Shown here in pieces: positions 1-9,266 of a stretch of DNA of 17,523 nucleotides. The notes below the pieces were generated by a model, which had not been told where the DNA came from, searched no databases, and saw nothing but the letters and a program-made list of their open reading frames with translations. Source of the stretch: Herminiimonas sp. (GTDB lineage: Bacteria; Pseudomonadota; Gammaproteobacteria; Burkholderiales; Burkholderiaceae). The translations under genes were made by a program, and so were the position numbers. The stretch covers positions 1-17,523 of the forward strand of contig JACMQD010000483.1 in NCBI GenBank assembly GCA_014377155.1. Direction: 5' to 3'. Within the stretch, counting starts at the first letter, position 1. Every line of letters starts with the position of its first letter.

Positions 1-111
1 CATGTCCGATACCGATGCCTTGTCGACGCCGGCTGCCTTCAACTGCGTCAGCAGCAGATCCGCCGGCATTTTAAGCTCGGTGGCAAATTGGGCTACATTG
101 TTATTCGCCAT
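1..111 (-). CDS. infB: Translation initiation factor IF-2, N-terminal end (partial)
   Basis: Only the first 37 codons are inside the window; the gene runs off the left edge. The peptide starts [18 protein letters not shown] and continues [19 protein letters not shown], which is the typical N-terminal IF2 subdomain (the small helical IF2_N module found at the start of long IF2 forms). IF2 is the GTPase that brings formyl-Met-tRNA to the 30S subunit. The start ATG is preceded by AGAGGT about 6 nt upstream, a good Shine-Dalgarno site. It lies 51 bp downstream of the nusA stop on the same strand, the standard nusA-infB order, so co-transcription from the rimP promoter is likely. Identity rests on this short peptide plus context. 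Confidence 0.9.
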   Translation of the reverse strand, partial: MANNNVAQFATELKMPADLLLTQLKAAGVDKASVSDM

Positions 112-162
112 TCAAACCTCTTTTCTGTGTGACGCGTTGGATGTGTGCATTAACTTCACGGA

Positions 163-2204
<2,042 letters not shown>

Positions 2205-2270
2205 GGCGTTTCTCCGTAAGACCTGCCGGCTCTTCAGCGAACAATCGCCAATCGCCAAAACCTGTTCAAC

Positions 2271-2296
2271 AAAAAAAAAATGGGCATCTGCCCATC
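2271..2296 (-). terminator. Intrinsic-terminator-like hairpin in the rimP leader
   Basis: Read on the minus strand, ATGGGCA-GA-TGCCCAT forms a 7-bp perfect stem that runs directly into a run of at least ten T. The two-base loop is tight, so in practice the last stem pair probably opens. It lies about 200 nt downstream of the rluB stop and about 66 nt upstream of the rimP TTG. It also lies downstream of the promoter at 2369-2397, so it sits inside the rimP leader RNA rather than directly behind rluB. It could be the scpB-rluB terminator, an attenuator of rimP-nusA-infB, or both. Confidence 0.7.
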
Positions 2297-2368
2297 TTCT
2301 TATTGCTTTAGCTGATTACCTCAAAAAACTTTGCGGGTTCTTGAGCAACAACTTTAGTTAACTGCGAA

Positions 2369-2397
2369 ATTATAAACGATTACGTCTCGCTTCGCAA
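2369..2397 (-). promoter_or_regulatory. Sigma70-type promoter of rimP-nusA-infB
   Basis: On the minus strand TTGCGA (2392-2397) is separated by 17 bp from a perfect TATAAT (2369-2374). Transcription would start near 2362, giving a leader of about 158 nt before the rimP TTG. The -35 box lies within the left arm of the 2393-2419 inverted repeat. The match is by eye only. Confidence 0.75.
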
Positions 2398-2419
2398 TGC
2401 TGCAGTGCGCAGCATTGCG
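2393..2419. promoter_or_regulatory. 11-bp perfect inverted repeat over the rimP -35 region
   Basis: CGCAATGCTGC (2393-2403) and GCAGCATTGCG (2409-2419) are perfect reverse complements separated by AGTGC. The repeat overlaps the -35 hexamer and extends upstream. There is no T-run on either side, so it does not look like an intrinsic terminator. An operator for a dimeric regulator or a factor-dependent 3' end for rluB are both possible. Confidence 0.55.
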
Positions 2420-2494
2420 TCGCAAACCGGGCTAAAATTGCATATCTGTACGCAGCTTTGCAACGACAATCCGCCTAAGGGAGCGATTGCGACC

Positions 2495-4345
2495 TTAACC
2501 CTTGCTACGTCGCCGCGGCATCCCCTGCCCCACCTGACCGCCGGCATTGCGCGGGCCTTGTCCGGCACCGAATGCACTACGGCCTTGACCTTGACCTTGA
2601 CCCTGAGCGCGACGACCTGGACCGGTATTGCGACGTTGCTGACCGCCAGCCGGAAAACCAAGCGCGGTCTGCAACGGATCCGGCTGGCGACTTCTTGACT
2701 GACCGTTTCCTGCGCCGCCACTTTGACCGCGTCCCTGGGCTTGTCCCTGGAAGCGCCCTTGGCCTTCCTGCGTGGCGCTACGACCTCGCATCGGACCTTG
2801 CCACTGGCTTGGGCCTTGCGTGCCGCGCTGCCCGTAGGCTGGCGTCACTTCGGCGACGTTGCCGTTGCGCTCGGGAATGCGATCGGTCTGCTCGCCACGG
2901 GCGCGCGGTGTCGTGCTACTGCGCTCTGGCTTATTAAGGCCGCTCGCGCTCAACAAGTCACGCACTGCATGCTCGTCCATTTCTTCCCAGCGACCGCGCT
3001 TGAGATTCGGCGGCAGGGTCAGCGCACCGTAACGAGTACGGATGAGGCGCGAAACTGTAAGACCGATGGCCTCGAACATGCGTCGTACTTCACGGTTACG
3101 GCCCTCGCCGATGGTCACGCGATACCACTTGTTCACACCCTCGCCGCCGCCATCGGCGACACGCGAAAATTGCGCCATGCCATCTTCAAGCTCGATGCCG
3201 GCCAAGAGTTTCTGGCGCATGCCTTCTTCAAGTTCGCCAAGGGTCCGAACCGCGTACTCGCGATCGATTCCGTAACGCGGATGCATCAGACGGTTGGCTA
3301 GATCGCCCGACGTGGTGAAGAGCAGCAGACCTTCTGTGTTGAAGTCCAGCCGACCGATGGCCAGCCATTTGCCGGCTTTCATGGTGGGCAAACGGTCGAA
3401 AACCGATGGCCTTCCGTCAGGGTCGTTATGACTGACGATTTCGCCAGCGGGCTTGTGATAGACCAGTACCCGGGGCGGACGCTTGCTGACTTTACGCTGA
3501 ATCAGTTTGCCATTGATGCGCACCTGATCCTGCGGCAATATGCGCTGACCGATGTGCGCCGGCTCGCCATTGACCGACACACGCCCGGCGACGATCAATT
3601 CTTCCATGTCACGGCGCGAGCCAAGTCCGGCTTCGGCCAGCACTTTATGAAGTTTCGGCGCATCGTCATCAGCGGTCAGATCACGTCGCACGGCTTTTGG
3701 CTGGGCCGGACGACCATCGCGGCGTGCTTCACCGCCAACGCCATCGGCAGCGATGTCATCAAACTCTTCGGAAGTGACAAACGAAAAGGCGTCATCCGCG
3801 GAATGAGCCTTAGTGCGCGCCTGGACCGGCTTGCCGCCATCAGGCTTGCCGCCGCGCCCCTTTTGCGCGGAGCGTGGACCCTTCTGACTATCGTCACGCG
3901 TGCGTGCAGTGCGCTCTTGCCTGGGTCGTGCGTCGACAGGGGCCGCATTTCCAGACGCGACGAAAACATCCGGCTGGCCGTTCTCGTCACTTTCGATTGT
4001 CGGCACCGAATCGACTGCGACATCGGCAGTGCGCGGCGTACTGCGCGCACGACGCAATGTTCTCGGTCCGCGTACACCACGCTTCACCGGCGCTGCATCC
4101 ACACTTGGATTTGCTGTAGTTGGCCTATCCGCCTCAACCGAGTCCGACACGACGGCCGGTACCTTGGCGGCTTCCGTGTCGATCGGCGCGCCGGTATCGG
4201 ACTCACTCACGCCCGCCACGGGCGCAGTCGAGACGCGCGGCTTGGCGGGGGCGCGTTTGGCCCGAGGCTTCTTTTCCTTGACCTCCGAAGCGGCAGGAGT
4301 AGTCACGGCATCAGCCGGCGCATCATTTGGAATTGGCAGAGTCAT
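2495..4345 (-). CDS. rluB: 23S rRNA pseudouridine synthase RluB
   Basis: The product is 616 aa, about twice E. coli RluB, which isomerises U2605 of 23S rRNA. The catalytic part is conventional: an S4 RNA-binding domain (about 230-285) followed by the RsuA-type synthase domain with [11 protein letters not shown] (331-341; catalytic Asp334) and [13 protein letters not shown] (about 414-426). Around it are two low-complexity extensions. The N-terminal 220 residues are rich in Ala, Pro, Arg and Lys. The C-terminal tail (about 500-616) is rich in Gly, Gln and Arg and includes QGQGQGQG and a basic end, RRRSKG. The start is the ATG at 4343-4345, giving MTLPIPNDA; an upstream in-frame start at 4414 would lie deep inside scpB. 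Even so it overlaps the scpB end by 23 bp. Its Shine-Dalgarno site is weak. Coupling to scpB is likely. Confidence 0.93.
   Translation of the reverse strand: MTLPIPNDAPADAVTTPAASEVKEKKPRAKRAPAKPRVSTAPVAGVSESDTGAPIDTEAAKVPAVVSDSVEADRPTTANPSVDAAPVKRGVRGPRTLRRARSTPRTADVAVDSVPTIESDENGQPDVFVASGNAAPVDARPRQERTARTRDDSQKGPRSAQKGRGGKPDGGKPVQARTKAHSADDAFSFVTSEEFDDIAADGVGGEARRDGRPAQPKAVRRDLTADDDAPKLHKVLAEAGLGSRRDMEELIVAGRVSVNGEPAHIGQRILPQDQVRINGKLIQRKVSKRPPRVLVYHKPAGEIVSHNDPDGRPSVFDRLPTMKAGKWLAIGRLDFNTEGLLLFTTSGDLANRLMHPRYGIDREYAVRTLGELEEGMRQKLLAGIELEDGMAQFSRVADGGGEGVNKWYRVTIGEGRNREVRRMFEAIGLTVSRLIRTRYGALTLPPNLKRGRWEEMDEHAVRDLLSASGLNKPERSSTTPRARGEQTDRIPERNGNVAEVTPAYGQRGTQGPSQWQGPMRGRSATQEGQGRFQGQAQGRGQSGGAGNGQSRSRQPDPLQTALGFPAGGQQRRNTGPGRRAQGQGQGQGRSAFGAGQGPRNAGGQVGQGMPRRRSKG
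2583..2606. repeat. Imperfect hexamer tandem repeat in the rluB tail
   Basis: Four consecutive copies of CCTTGA (the last CCCTGA) read on the plus strand and encode alternating Gln-Gly on the minus strand. The period of 6 keeps the frame, so copy-number change would lengthen or shorten the tail without disrupting it. Confidence 0.7.
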
Positions 4346-5210
4346 TTTCGGTTTCTTGTATATGCTGAACAGGGTCAGCCGGCAGCTCGGGCACCGGATC
4401 AAAGGCCGGCACATCGACAGCAGGATGCAATAGGTCGCCGGGTAAACTCCGGTCCGCTTCGAAATCTTGTTCGAACGCGGGGTCGTCGGCGACGGATGAG
4501 GATGAAACGATGTTCACGCTTGCCGTAGGTGCGGCAAACGCTGTTACTTGCTTGTTACTATGGTCACCAGACGACCTGACTTCAGCCGGCACATCGATCA
4601 CCGCTTGATCAAGATTTAGCTGCAAATCATTTTCGAGCGCCTGCATTTCGACCAGAACCCCGCCCTGCAAATCGCCTTTCAGCACTTGCTGCAGCGGCGG
4701 CAACTGATCAAGCGATGTCAGCCCCAGGTCATCGAGAAACTGCCTGGTGGTGGCAAACAAACCCGGGCGTCCGGGCACGTCGCGGTGACCGATTGCTTCG
4801 ATCCATCCGCGGTCCTCCAGCAACTTGATAGTTTGTGCATTAACGGTCACACCGCGAATCTCCTCGATGTCACCCCGCGTAACAGGTTGACGATATGCAA
4901 TGATTGCCAAGGTTTCCAGCGTGGCACGCGAATATTTTGGCGGCTTCTCGGGATTAAGGCGTTCCAAATAGGATTTCATTTCAGGTCGACTCTGAAAACG
5001 CCATCCAGTAGACAGACTGATCATTTCAATGCCTTTATCCGACCAATCGCCGCGCAGTTCTTCGAGCATGCGCTTGATGGTGTCGGCACCGACGCCATCA
5101 TCATCATCATCGCTATCGGCGTAAAGCTTCCTCAAGTCGTTGATCGACAAGGGCTCATGTGCGCATAGCAGTGCAGTTTCGAGGACTTTTTTCGCCTCAA
5201 TAGTATTCAT
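4323..5210 (-). CDS. scpB: Segregation and condensation protein B (ScpB)
   Basis: ScpB is the winged-helix kite subunit of the SMC-ScpA-ScpB condensin, which compacts and segregates the chromosome. The product is 295 aa. The conserved part covers about residues 1-175, with two winged-helix domains and the family signature [20 protein letters not shown] followed by [12 protein letters not shown]. The last 110 or so residues are poorly conserved and acidic. The N-terminal domain contains an Asp tract (DSDDDDD) encoded by a CAT repeat. The ATG at 5208-5210 is the first plausible start but has no Shine-Dalgarno sequence. scpA is not adjacent: the next feature upstream is tRNA-fMet, 162 bp away. 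The gene overlaps rluB by 23 bp at its 3' end. Confidence 0.95.
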   Translation of the reverse strand: MNTIEAKKVLETALLCAHEPLSINDLRKLYADSDDDDDGVGADTIKRMLEELRGDWSDKGIEMISLSTGWRFQSRPEMKSYLERLNPEKPPKYSRATLETLAIIAYRQPVTRGDIEEIRGVTVNAQTIKLLEDRGWIEAIGHRDVPGRPGLFATTRQFLDDLGLTSLDQLPPLQQVLKGDLQGGVLVEMQALENDLQLNLDQAVIDVPAEVRSSGDHSNKQVTAFAAPTASVNIVSSSSVADDPAFEQDFEADRSLPGDLLHPAVDVPAFDPVPELPADPVQHIQETENDSANSK

Positions 5211-5230
5211 GTACAGTATTTTACGGAGTG

Positions 5231-5260
5231 CGTATAAACAATTTGCAGTGGTTTAGTCAA
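5231..5260 (-). promoter_or_regulatory. Possible scpB promoter
   Basis: On the minus strand TTGACT (5255-5260) is followed after 18 bp by TATACG (5231-5236), placing a start about 14 nt before the scpB ATG. A second -10-like TAAAAT lies only 7 nt before the ATG. Both imply a very short leader, in keeping with the missing Shine-Dalgarno site. The match is moderate. Confidence 0.4.
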
Positions 5261-5372
5261 CGACGAACACAAACGTGTCGCCCGGTCAAAGAACCCGTTG
5301 ATGCTGCGTCTTCCGTCGCCATTTTTGGACGTGATGTAATAGTAGGCGGGAATTGGAAATGCATGTGCGACT

Positions 5373-5449
5373 TGGTTGCGGGGACAGGATTTGAACCTGT
5401 GACCTTCGGGTTATGAGCCCGACGAGCTGCCAGACTGCTCCACCCCGCG
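5373..5449 (-). tRNA. Initiator tRNA-fMet (CAT anticodon)
   Basis: The minus strand folds as a 77-nt cloverleaf that begins CGCGGGGTGGAGCAG and ends CCCCGCAACCA, with the CCA encoded. The anticodon loop is CTCATAA. Two initiator hallmarks are visible: C1 faces A72 so the first acceptor pair is mismatched, and the anticodon stem ends in three G-C pairs (GGG/CCC). The T arm contains GGTTCAAATCC. It is the initiator rather than an elongator Met tRNA. It lies upstream of scpB on the same strand with no obvious terminator between them, so read-through into scpB is possible. Confidence 0.97.
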
Positions 5450-5461
5450 TCTGAGAGTGCG

Positions 5462-5490
5462 ACTATACAGGGGATCAAACGGCAACGCAA
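5462..5490 (-). promoter_or_regulatory. Promoter of tRNA-fMet
   Basis: On the minus strand TTGCGT (5485-5490) and TATAGT (5462-5467) are 17 bp apart. The tRNA begins 12 nt after the -10 box, so the precursor would have a leader of only about 5 nt. The bases just after the -10 are GC-rich (CGCACTC), as in the discriminator of growth-rate-controlled stable RNA promoters. Confidence 0.7.
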
Positions 5491-5606
5491 ATCTAATCGG
5501 CCGAAAGGCACATGGTGATACACTTCCCTTGAACGCCAACTAACCGAACAACAAGCACATTTCGCGACCGCGTTTGTGCAGTATGAAACCACTTTACTGT
5601 TTGCCT

Positions 5607-6179
5607 ATGAAATTCTGTTCCGAATGTGCTTTTCCGGTTTCACTGATCGTCCCGTCCGACGACAACCGACCGCGTTTCGTTTGTCAGCAGTGTGGCGTCA
5701 TCCATTATCAGAATCCCAAAATGGTCATCGGTTCGATCCCTGTGTGGCAAGCCGGCGGCGAATTGAAGATCCTGTTATGCAAACGAGCGATCGAACCGCG
5801 CTTGGGCTACTGGACCTTGCCGGCCGGCTTCATGGAAAACAATGAAACCACGGCCGACGCCGCGCTGCGTGAAACGGTCGAGGAAGCCGGCGCAAATATC
5901 GAACTGCACGGGTTGTTTTCTCTGGTAAATGTGCCTCACGTTCACCAGGTCCACATGTTTTACCGCGCCACTTTGCTCGACCTCGACTTTGCGGCTGGCA
6001 TAGAAAGTCTTGAAGTGAAGCTGTTCGCGCAGGACGAGATTCCCTGGGATGACATCGCCTTTCCCACCGTAGCCCATACGCTGGAATTCTTTTTTGCCGA
6101 CCACGGCAAGGTGCTCGAAGGCGGCAGCTATGGCGTGCATTCGCTCGACATTTTCAAGCCGATGCGCGCGGCCGGTTAA
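5607..6179 (+). CDS. Zinc-ribbon Nudix hydrolase
   Basis: The product is 190 aa. It starts with a four-cysteine zinc ribbon (C4, C7, C26, C29), followed by a Nudix domain with a good Nudix box from G74 to A96 (GFMENNE, then seven residues, then RETVEEAGA). Nudix enzymes cleave nucleoside diphosphates linked to another moiety. The N-terminal ribbon is like that of the NADH pyrophosphatase group, but the SQPW-type signature residues of NudC were not recognised, so the substrate is left open. The ATG at 5607 gives MKFCSECAFP, which starts directly before the ribbon. Upstream in-frame starts (5583 ATG, 5574 TTG) add only a short non-conserved stretch. None of these has a clear Shine-Dalgarno sequence. 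The gene converges on amtB, 58 bp away. Confidence 0.88.
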   Translation: MKFCSECAFPVSLIVPSDDNRPRFVCQQCGVIHYQNPKMVIGSIPVWQAGGELKILLCKRAIEPRLGYWTLPAGFMENNETTADAALRETVEEAGANIELHGLFSLVNVPHVHQVHMFYRATLLDLDFAAGIESLEVKLFAQDEIPWDDIAFPTVAHTLEFFFADHGKVLEGGSYGVHSLDIFKPMRAAG

Positions 6180-6195
6180 GGTCTACCGACATCTC

Positions 6196-6224
6196 AGGCA
6201 ATCCTTATGCATCGAAGATTGCCT
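6196..6224. terminator. Possible shared hairpin between Nudix gene and amtB
   Basis: AGGCAATC (6196-6203) and GATTGCCT (6217-6224) are perfect 8-base reverse complements with a 13-nt loop, centred in the 58-bp gap between two convergent stop codons. There is no T-run on either strand, so if it ends transcripts it is not a classical intrinsic terminator. Confidence 0.4.
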
Positions 6225-6237
6225 ACCGTAACGGTGC

Positions 6238-7440
6238 TTACCAGCTTGATTCGCGTTCCGGTGTGGCACTGATATTGTGAATTGCGAGGTCGGCGCCGTC
6301 GAACTCCTGCTCGGCGTCCAGGCGAATGCCGACAGTCTTCTTCAGAACACCATAAATCACGAAGCCGCCGAGCAACGCAATCGCAATGCCGAGCAACGTC
6401 CCGGCACCTTGTGCCAGGAACGACACGCCACCGCGCCCGCCGAACGCCTGCAGCCCAAAAATCCCTGCCGCCAACCCGCCCCATGCGCCGCACAAACCAT
6501 GAAGTGGCCACACGCCGAGCACGTCGTCGATCTTCCATTTATTTTGCGTTAGTGTAAACATCCAGACGAAAATGGCGCCCGCGATGCCGCCCGTGGCAAG
6601 TGCACCCAGCGGATGCATCAGGTCCGATCCAGCGCAGACGGCAACCAGGCCGGCAAGTGGTCCGTTGTAGACGAAGCCCGGATCGTTTTTGCCAAGCATC
6701 AAGGCCACCAGCGTCCCGCCCACCATGGCCATTAATGAGTTGATCGCCACCAGTCCGTTCATTTTGTCGAGCGTCTGGGCGCTCATGACGTTGAATCCGA
6801 ACCAGCCAACGGTCAGTATCCAGGCGCCAAGGGCCAGAAACGGAATACTGGAAGGCGGATGTGCCGCGACCGTGCCGTCCTTGGTATAGCGGCCACGTCG
6901 GGCACCAAGCAGCAGTACGGCCGGCAATGCCGCCCATCCACCGACCGCATGCACCACCACCGAGCCGGCGAAATCATGAAATTCATGGCCGAATGCCAGC
7001 TTGAGCCAGGACTGGACACCAAAACGCTGGTTCCAGGCGATTCCTTCGAAAAACGGGTAAACAAAGCCGACCAGTACTGCCGTGGCGACCAATTGCGGAT
7101 AGAATTTTGCGCGTTCGGCTATTCCGCCAGAAATAATGGCGGGGATCGCTGCGGCAAAAGTCAGCAGGAAAAAAAACTTGACGAGCTCGAAGCCATTGCG
7201 GGAAGCCAACGATTCGGCATCACTGAAAAAATTCACGCCATAAGCAATGCTGTATCCAACGAAAAAATAGGCAACCGTGGAAATTGCGAAATCGACTAAG
7301 ATTTTAACGAGAGCATTGACTTGGTTCTTCTTACGTACCGTGCCGAGCTCCAGAAATGCGAAGCCTGCATGCATGGCGAGGATCATGATTGCACCGAGTA
7401 GTATGAACAGGGCGTCGGCGCCGTTTTTTAGTGCATCCAT
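6238..7440 (-). CDS. amtB: Ammonium transporter AmtB
   Basis: An Amt/Mep/Rh family channel of 400 aa in the inner membrane that moves ammonium, giving nitrogen uptake at low supply. It is hydrophobic with about eleven helices expected. The pore residues are in place: Asp156 in HDFAGSVVVH, and the twin histidines H164 and H314 (GVWPLHGLCGAWGG). They match E. coli AmtB D160/H168/H318 with a constant offset. The cytoplasmic tail (GIRLDAEQEFDGADLAIH) is the segment that contacts PII proteins in this family. The ATG at 7438-7440 has GGGAG 10 nt upstream; the alternative ATG at 7459-7461 has none. No signal peptide extension is present. The usual partner glnK is not adjacent. Upstream elements suggest NtrC/sigma54 control. 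Confidence 0.96.
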   Translation of the reverse strand: MDALKNGADALFILLGAIMILAMHAGFAFLELGTVRKKNQVNALVKILVDFAISTVAYFFVGYSIAYGVNFFSDAESLASRNGFELVKFFFLLTFAAAIPAIISGGIAERAKFYPQLVATAVLVGFVYPFFEGIAWNQRFGVQSWLKLAFGHEFHDFAGSVVVHAVGGWAALPAVLLLGARRGRYTKDGTVAAHPPSSIPFLALGAWILTVGWFGFNVMSAQTLDKMNGLVAINSLMAMVGGTLVALMLGKNDPGFVYNGPLAGLVAVCAGSDLMHPLGALATGGIAGAIFVWMFTLTQNKWKIDDVLGVWPLHGLCGAWGGLAAGIFGLQAFGGRGGVSFLAQGAGTLLGIAIALLGGFVIYGVLKKTVGIRLDAEQEFDGADLAIHNISATPERESSW

Positions 7441-7492
7441 TAATAAATTACTCCCAATCATTGTGCGTTTTTAGAACGAATCGATGAACTTA

Positions 7493-7508
7493 AGCAAAAT
7501 TTATTCCA
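7493..7508 (-). promoter_or_regulatory. Sigma54-type -24/-12 element of amtB
   Basis: The minus strand reads TGGAATAAATTTTGCT. The -24 TGG and the -12 TTGCT have exactly the spacing of the sigma54 consensus (TGGCACG-N4-TTGCW), with the invariant GG and GC in place, though the middle of the -24 block is a poor match. The start site would fall near 7481, about 40 nt before the amtB ATG. Confidence 0.55.
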
Positions 7509-7577
7509 CGAAACAGCTTTAGCTAACTAATTGAATTGATTGCAAAAAAATTTTTCCCTACTTTTATTCGTTGAATT

Positions 7578-7594
7578 TGCACCATTCACGTGCG
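7578..7594. promoter_or_regulatory. NtrC-like dyad upstream of amtB
   Basis: TGCACCATTCACGTGCG contains GCAC-N7-GTGC, the core and spacing of NtrC enhancer sites. Its centre (about 7586) is about 105 bp upstream of the predicted sigma54 start site, a normal position for an enhancer. It also lies about 35 bp before the divergent aat start, so it may overlap the aat promoter. Confidence 0.5.
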
Positions 7595-7622
7595 CCGTAA
7601 AGCTCTACTTTGGTGAGACGCA

Positions 7623-8345
7623 ATGATCCCCTGGCTTGACACCGACACCCCGTTTCCCGACGTTTCTGAAGCCCTGACCGAAGCACAGGGTGCAGCGGGG
7701 CTGGTCGCAGCAGGCGCTGATCTATCGGCGGCGCGGCTACTTGACGCCTACCGTCACGGAATCTTTCCGTGGTATTCGGACGGTCAGCCGATCCTGTGGT
7801 GGAGCACCGACCCGCGCATGGTGCTGTTTACAGACCGCTTCGAGGTTTCGGCAAGCTTGCGCAAAACCTTGAAGAAAATACATGTCAGCATGGCATCCGA
7901 CGGTCGTTGGCAAATTCGATTCGACACATCGTTTGAAACCGTCATGCGTGAGTGCGCAGCACCGCGCAACGGTCAACCAGGCACGTGGATTTCCGACGAC
8001 ATCGTCGCTGGTTACAGTGCCCTGCATGCGCAAGGCTTTGCGCACTGTGCGGAACTGTGGCGCGACGGCGAACTGGTGGGGGGCGCGTATGGCGTCAGTA
8101 TCGGCCGGATGTTTTATGGCGAATCAATGTTTGCCAAAGTAGCGGATGCCTCGAAAATCGCGTTGGCCTACCTGGTGCGTTTCCTCCAGCACCAGGGAGT
8201 GGAAATGATCGACTGCCAGCAGGAGACCGCGCATCTTGCCTCTCTGGGTGCCATACCGATTTCAAGAGCGCGCTTCATCGAACACATGCGCCGCGCCAGT
8301 GCCGAACCGCAAATCGAAAACTGGCAGCCTCTGCAGTTATTTTGA
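7623..8345 (+). CDS. aat: Leucyl/phenylalanyl-tRNA--protein transferase
   Basis: Aat transfers Leu or Phe from aminoacyl-tRNA to proteins with N-terminal Arg or Lys, marking them for ClpS/ClpAP. The product is 240 aa, a normal family length. Family motifs are visible: the GIFPWY segment (46-51), [11 protein letters not shown] (58-68), [17 protein letters not shown], the [12 protein letters not shown] strand with [22 protein letters not shown], and the C-terminal [14 protein letters not shown]. The ATG at 7623 is preceded by GGTGAG at 7 nt or so. It is divergent from amtB and followed by bpt, the second N-end-rule transferase, 82 bp downstream on the same strand. Confidence 0.97.
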   Translation: MIPWLDTDTPFPDVSEALTEAQGAAGLVAAGADLSAARLLDAYRHGIFPWYSDGQPILWWSTDPRMVLFTDRFEVSASLRKTLKKIHVSMASDGRWQIRFDTSFETVMRECAAPRNGQPGTWISDDIVAGYSALHAQGFAHCAELWRDGELVGGAYGVSIGRMFYGESMFAKVADASKIALAYLVRFLQHQGVEMIDCQQETAHLASLGAIPISRARFIEHMRRASAEPQIENWQPLQLF

Positions 8346-8366
8346 ATACTCTAGGTAAAACTGCTT

Positions 8367-8394
8367 TTGCCCGCCGGGCGTTCCGGTGTAAATT
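8367..8394 (+). promoter_or_regulatory. Possible bpt promoter
   Basis: TTGCCC (8367-8372) and TAAATT (8389-8394) are 16 bp apart and end 33 nt before the bpt ATG. If active, bpt would not depend solely on read-through from aat. The match is moderate. Confidence 0.35.
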
Positions 8395-8427
8395 AACGTA
8401 GTCAGCATTGATGTTGGATCGGCCCCC

Positions 8428-9150
8428 ATGACGCACCTGAAGGACCTGCCTTTTTCTACCCTCCAGTTCTATGCAACTGCGCCTTATCCATGCAGCTATC
8501 TTGATGGCCGCCAAGCGCGCTCTCAGGTCGCCACGCCATCGCATCTGATTAATGCAGATGTCTATTCGGAACTGGTAAAAAACGGCTTTCGCCGTAGCGG
8601 CGTGTTTACTTACCGCCCCCATTGCGATGGTTGCAATGCCTGCACGCCGGTGCGGGTCAAGGTGAACGAGTTTTCTGCCAGCCGCAGCCAGCGCCGCGCC
8701 AAGCTCAAGCATGGCGATCTGACAGCGTGGGTCACCACGCTTGCGTATGTACGGGAACATTACGATCTCTATCTTCGCTACCAAGCCGCGCGTCACGCCG
8801 GCGGCGGTATGGATCAGGACAGCCGCGACCAGTACGCGCAGTTCCTCTTGCAGAGCAAGGTCAATACAAGACTTGTCGAATTCCGCGACCCGCACGGCGC
8901 TCTGCGCATGGTCAGCATTATCGATGTGCTCGACGATGGCCTGTCGTCGGTGTATACGTTTTACGATCCCGATATCAGTGGCGCCTCTTATGGCACCTAC
9001 AACGTGATGTGGCAAATCGAACAGGCGCGCAGTCTGCAAATGCCTTTCGTCTACCTCGGCTACTGGATCAGTGAAAGCGCAAAGATGGCCTACAAGATCA
9101 ATTTCAAGCCGCTGGAGGCATTGCGCCATCAGAAATGGGAAGCACTGTAG
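8428..9150 (+). CDS. bpt: Aspartate/glutamate leucyltransferase (Bpt)
   Basis: Bpt belongs to the R-transferase/ATE-like fold but is the bacterial type that puts Leu on N-terminal Asp or Glu, converting these into ClpS-recognised N-degrons. The product is 240 aa. Motifs seen include [11 protein letters not shown] with C22, the cysteine cluster CDGCNAC (C66, C69, C72), PVRVKV, and a C-terminal GNAT-like half with [24 protein letters not shown]. The start ATG gives [15 protein letters not shown], the usual family beginning; the ribosome-binding site (GGATCGG) is mediocre. It lies directly after aat, so the two N-terminal tagging enzymes are paired. Confidence 0.95.
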   Translation: MTHLKDLPFSTLQFYATAPYPCSYLDGRQARSQVATPSHLINADVYSELVKNGFRRSGVFTYRPHCDGCNACTPVRVKVNEFSASRSQRRAKLKHGDLTAWVTTLAYVREHYDLYLRYQAARHAGGGMDQDSRDQYAQFLLQSKVNTRLVEFRDPHGALRMVSIIDVLDDGLSSVYTFYDPDISGASYGTYNVMWQIEQARSLQMPFVYLGYWISESAKMAYKINFKPLEALRHQKWEAL

Positions 9151-9266
9151 CTATCCGCCGGCGTTAAAATAGCAACAATCCGCCATCGTTGCGGCCCCCG
9201 GTCACGTGTTTTGATGCATGGCGTGCGGCGCGACGATTCATTCCCACGTTGCCGCCTGCCTCTATC

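Noticed and set aside
3428..4528. 366-codon open frame on the plus strand across rluB and the scpB end
   Set aside because: It is antisense to low-complexity coding sequence, without recognisable motifs, and crosses two real genes.
5260..5372. Intrinsic terminator behind tRNA-fMet
   Set aside because: No stem followed by a T-run was found on the minus strand in this gap; a factor-dependent end or read-through into scpB remains possible.
8275..9129. 284-codon open frame on the minus strand across bpt
   Set aside because: It is antisense to bpt, which has clear family motifs; no promoter or ribosome-binding site was seen.
9151..9266. Promoter and longer start for pyrD in the bpt-pyrD gap
   Set aside because: A TAAAAT at about 9167 has no matching -35 at 16-18 bp, and the TTG-initiated extension is not family-like.
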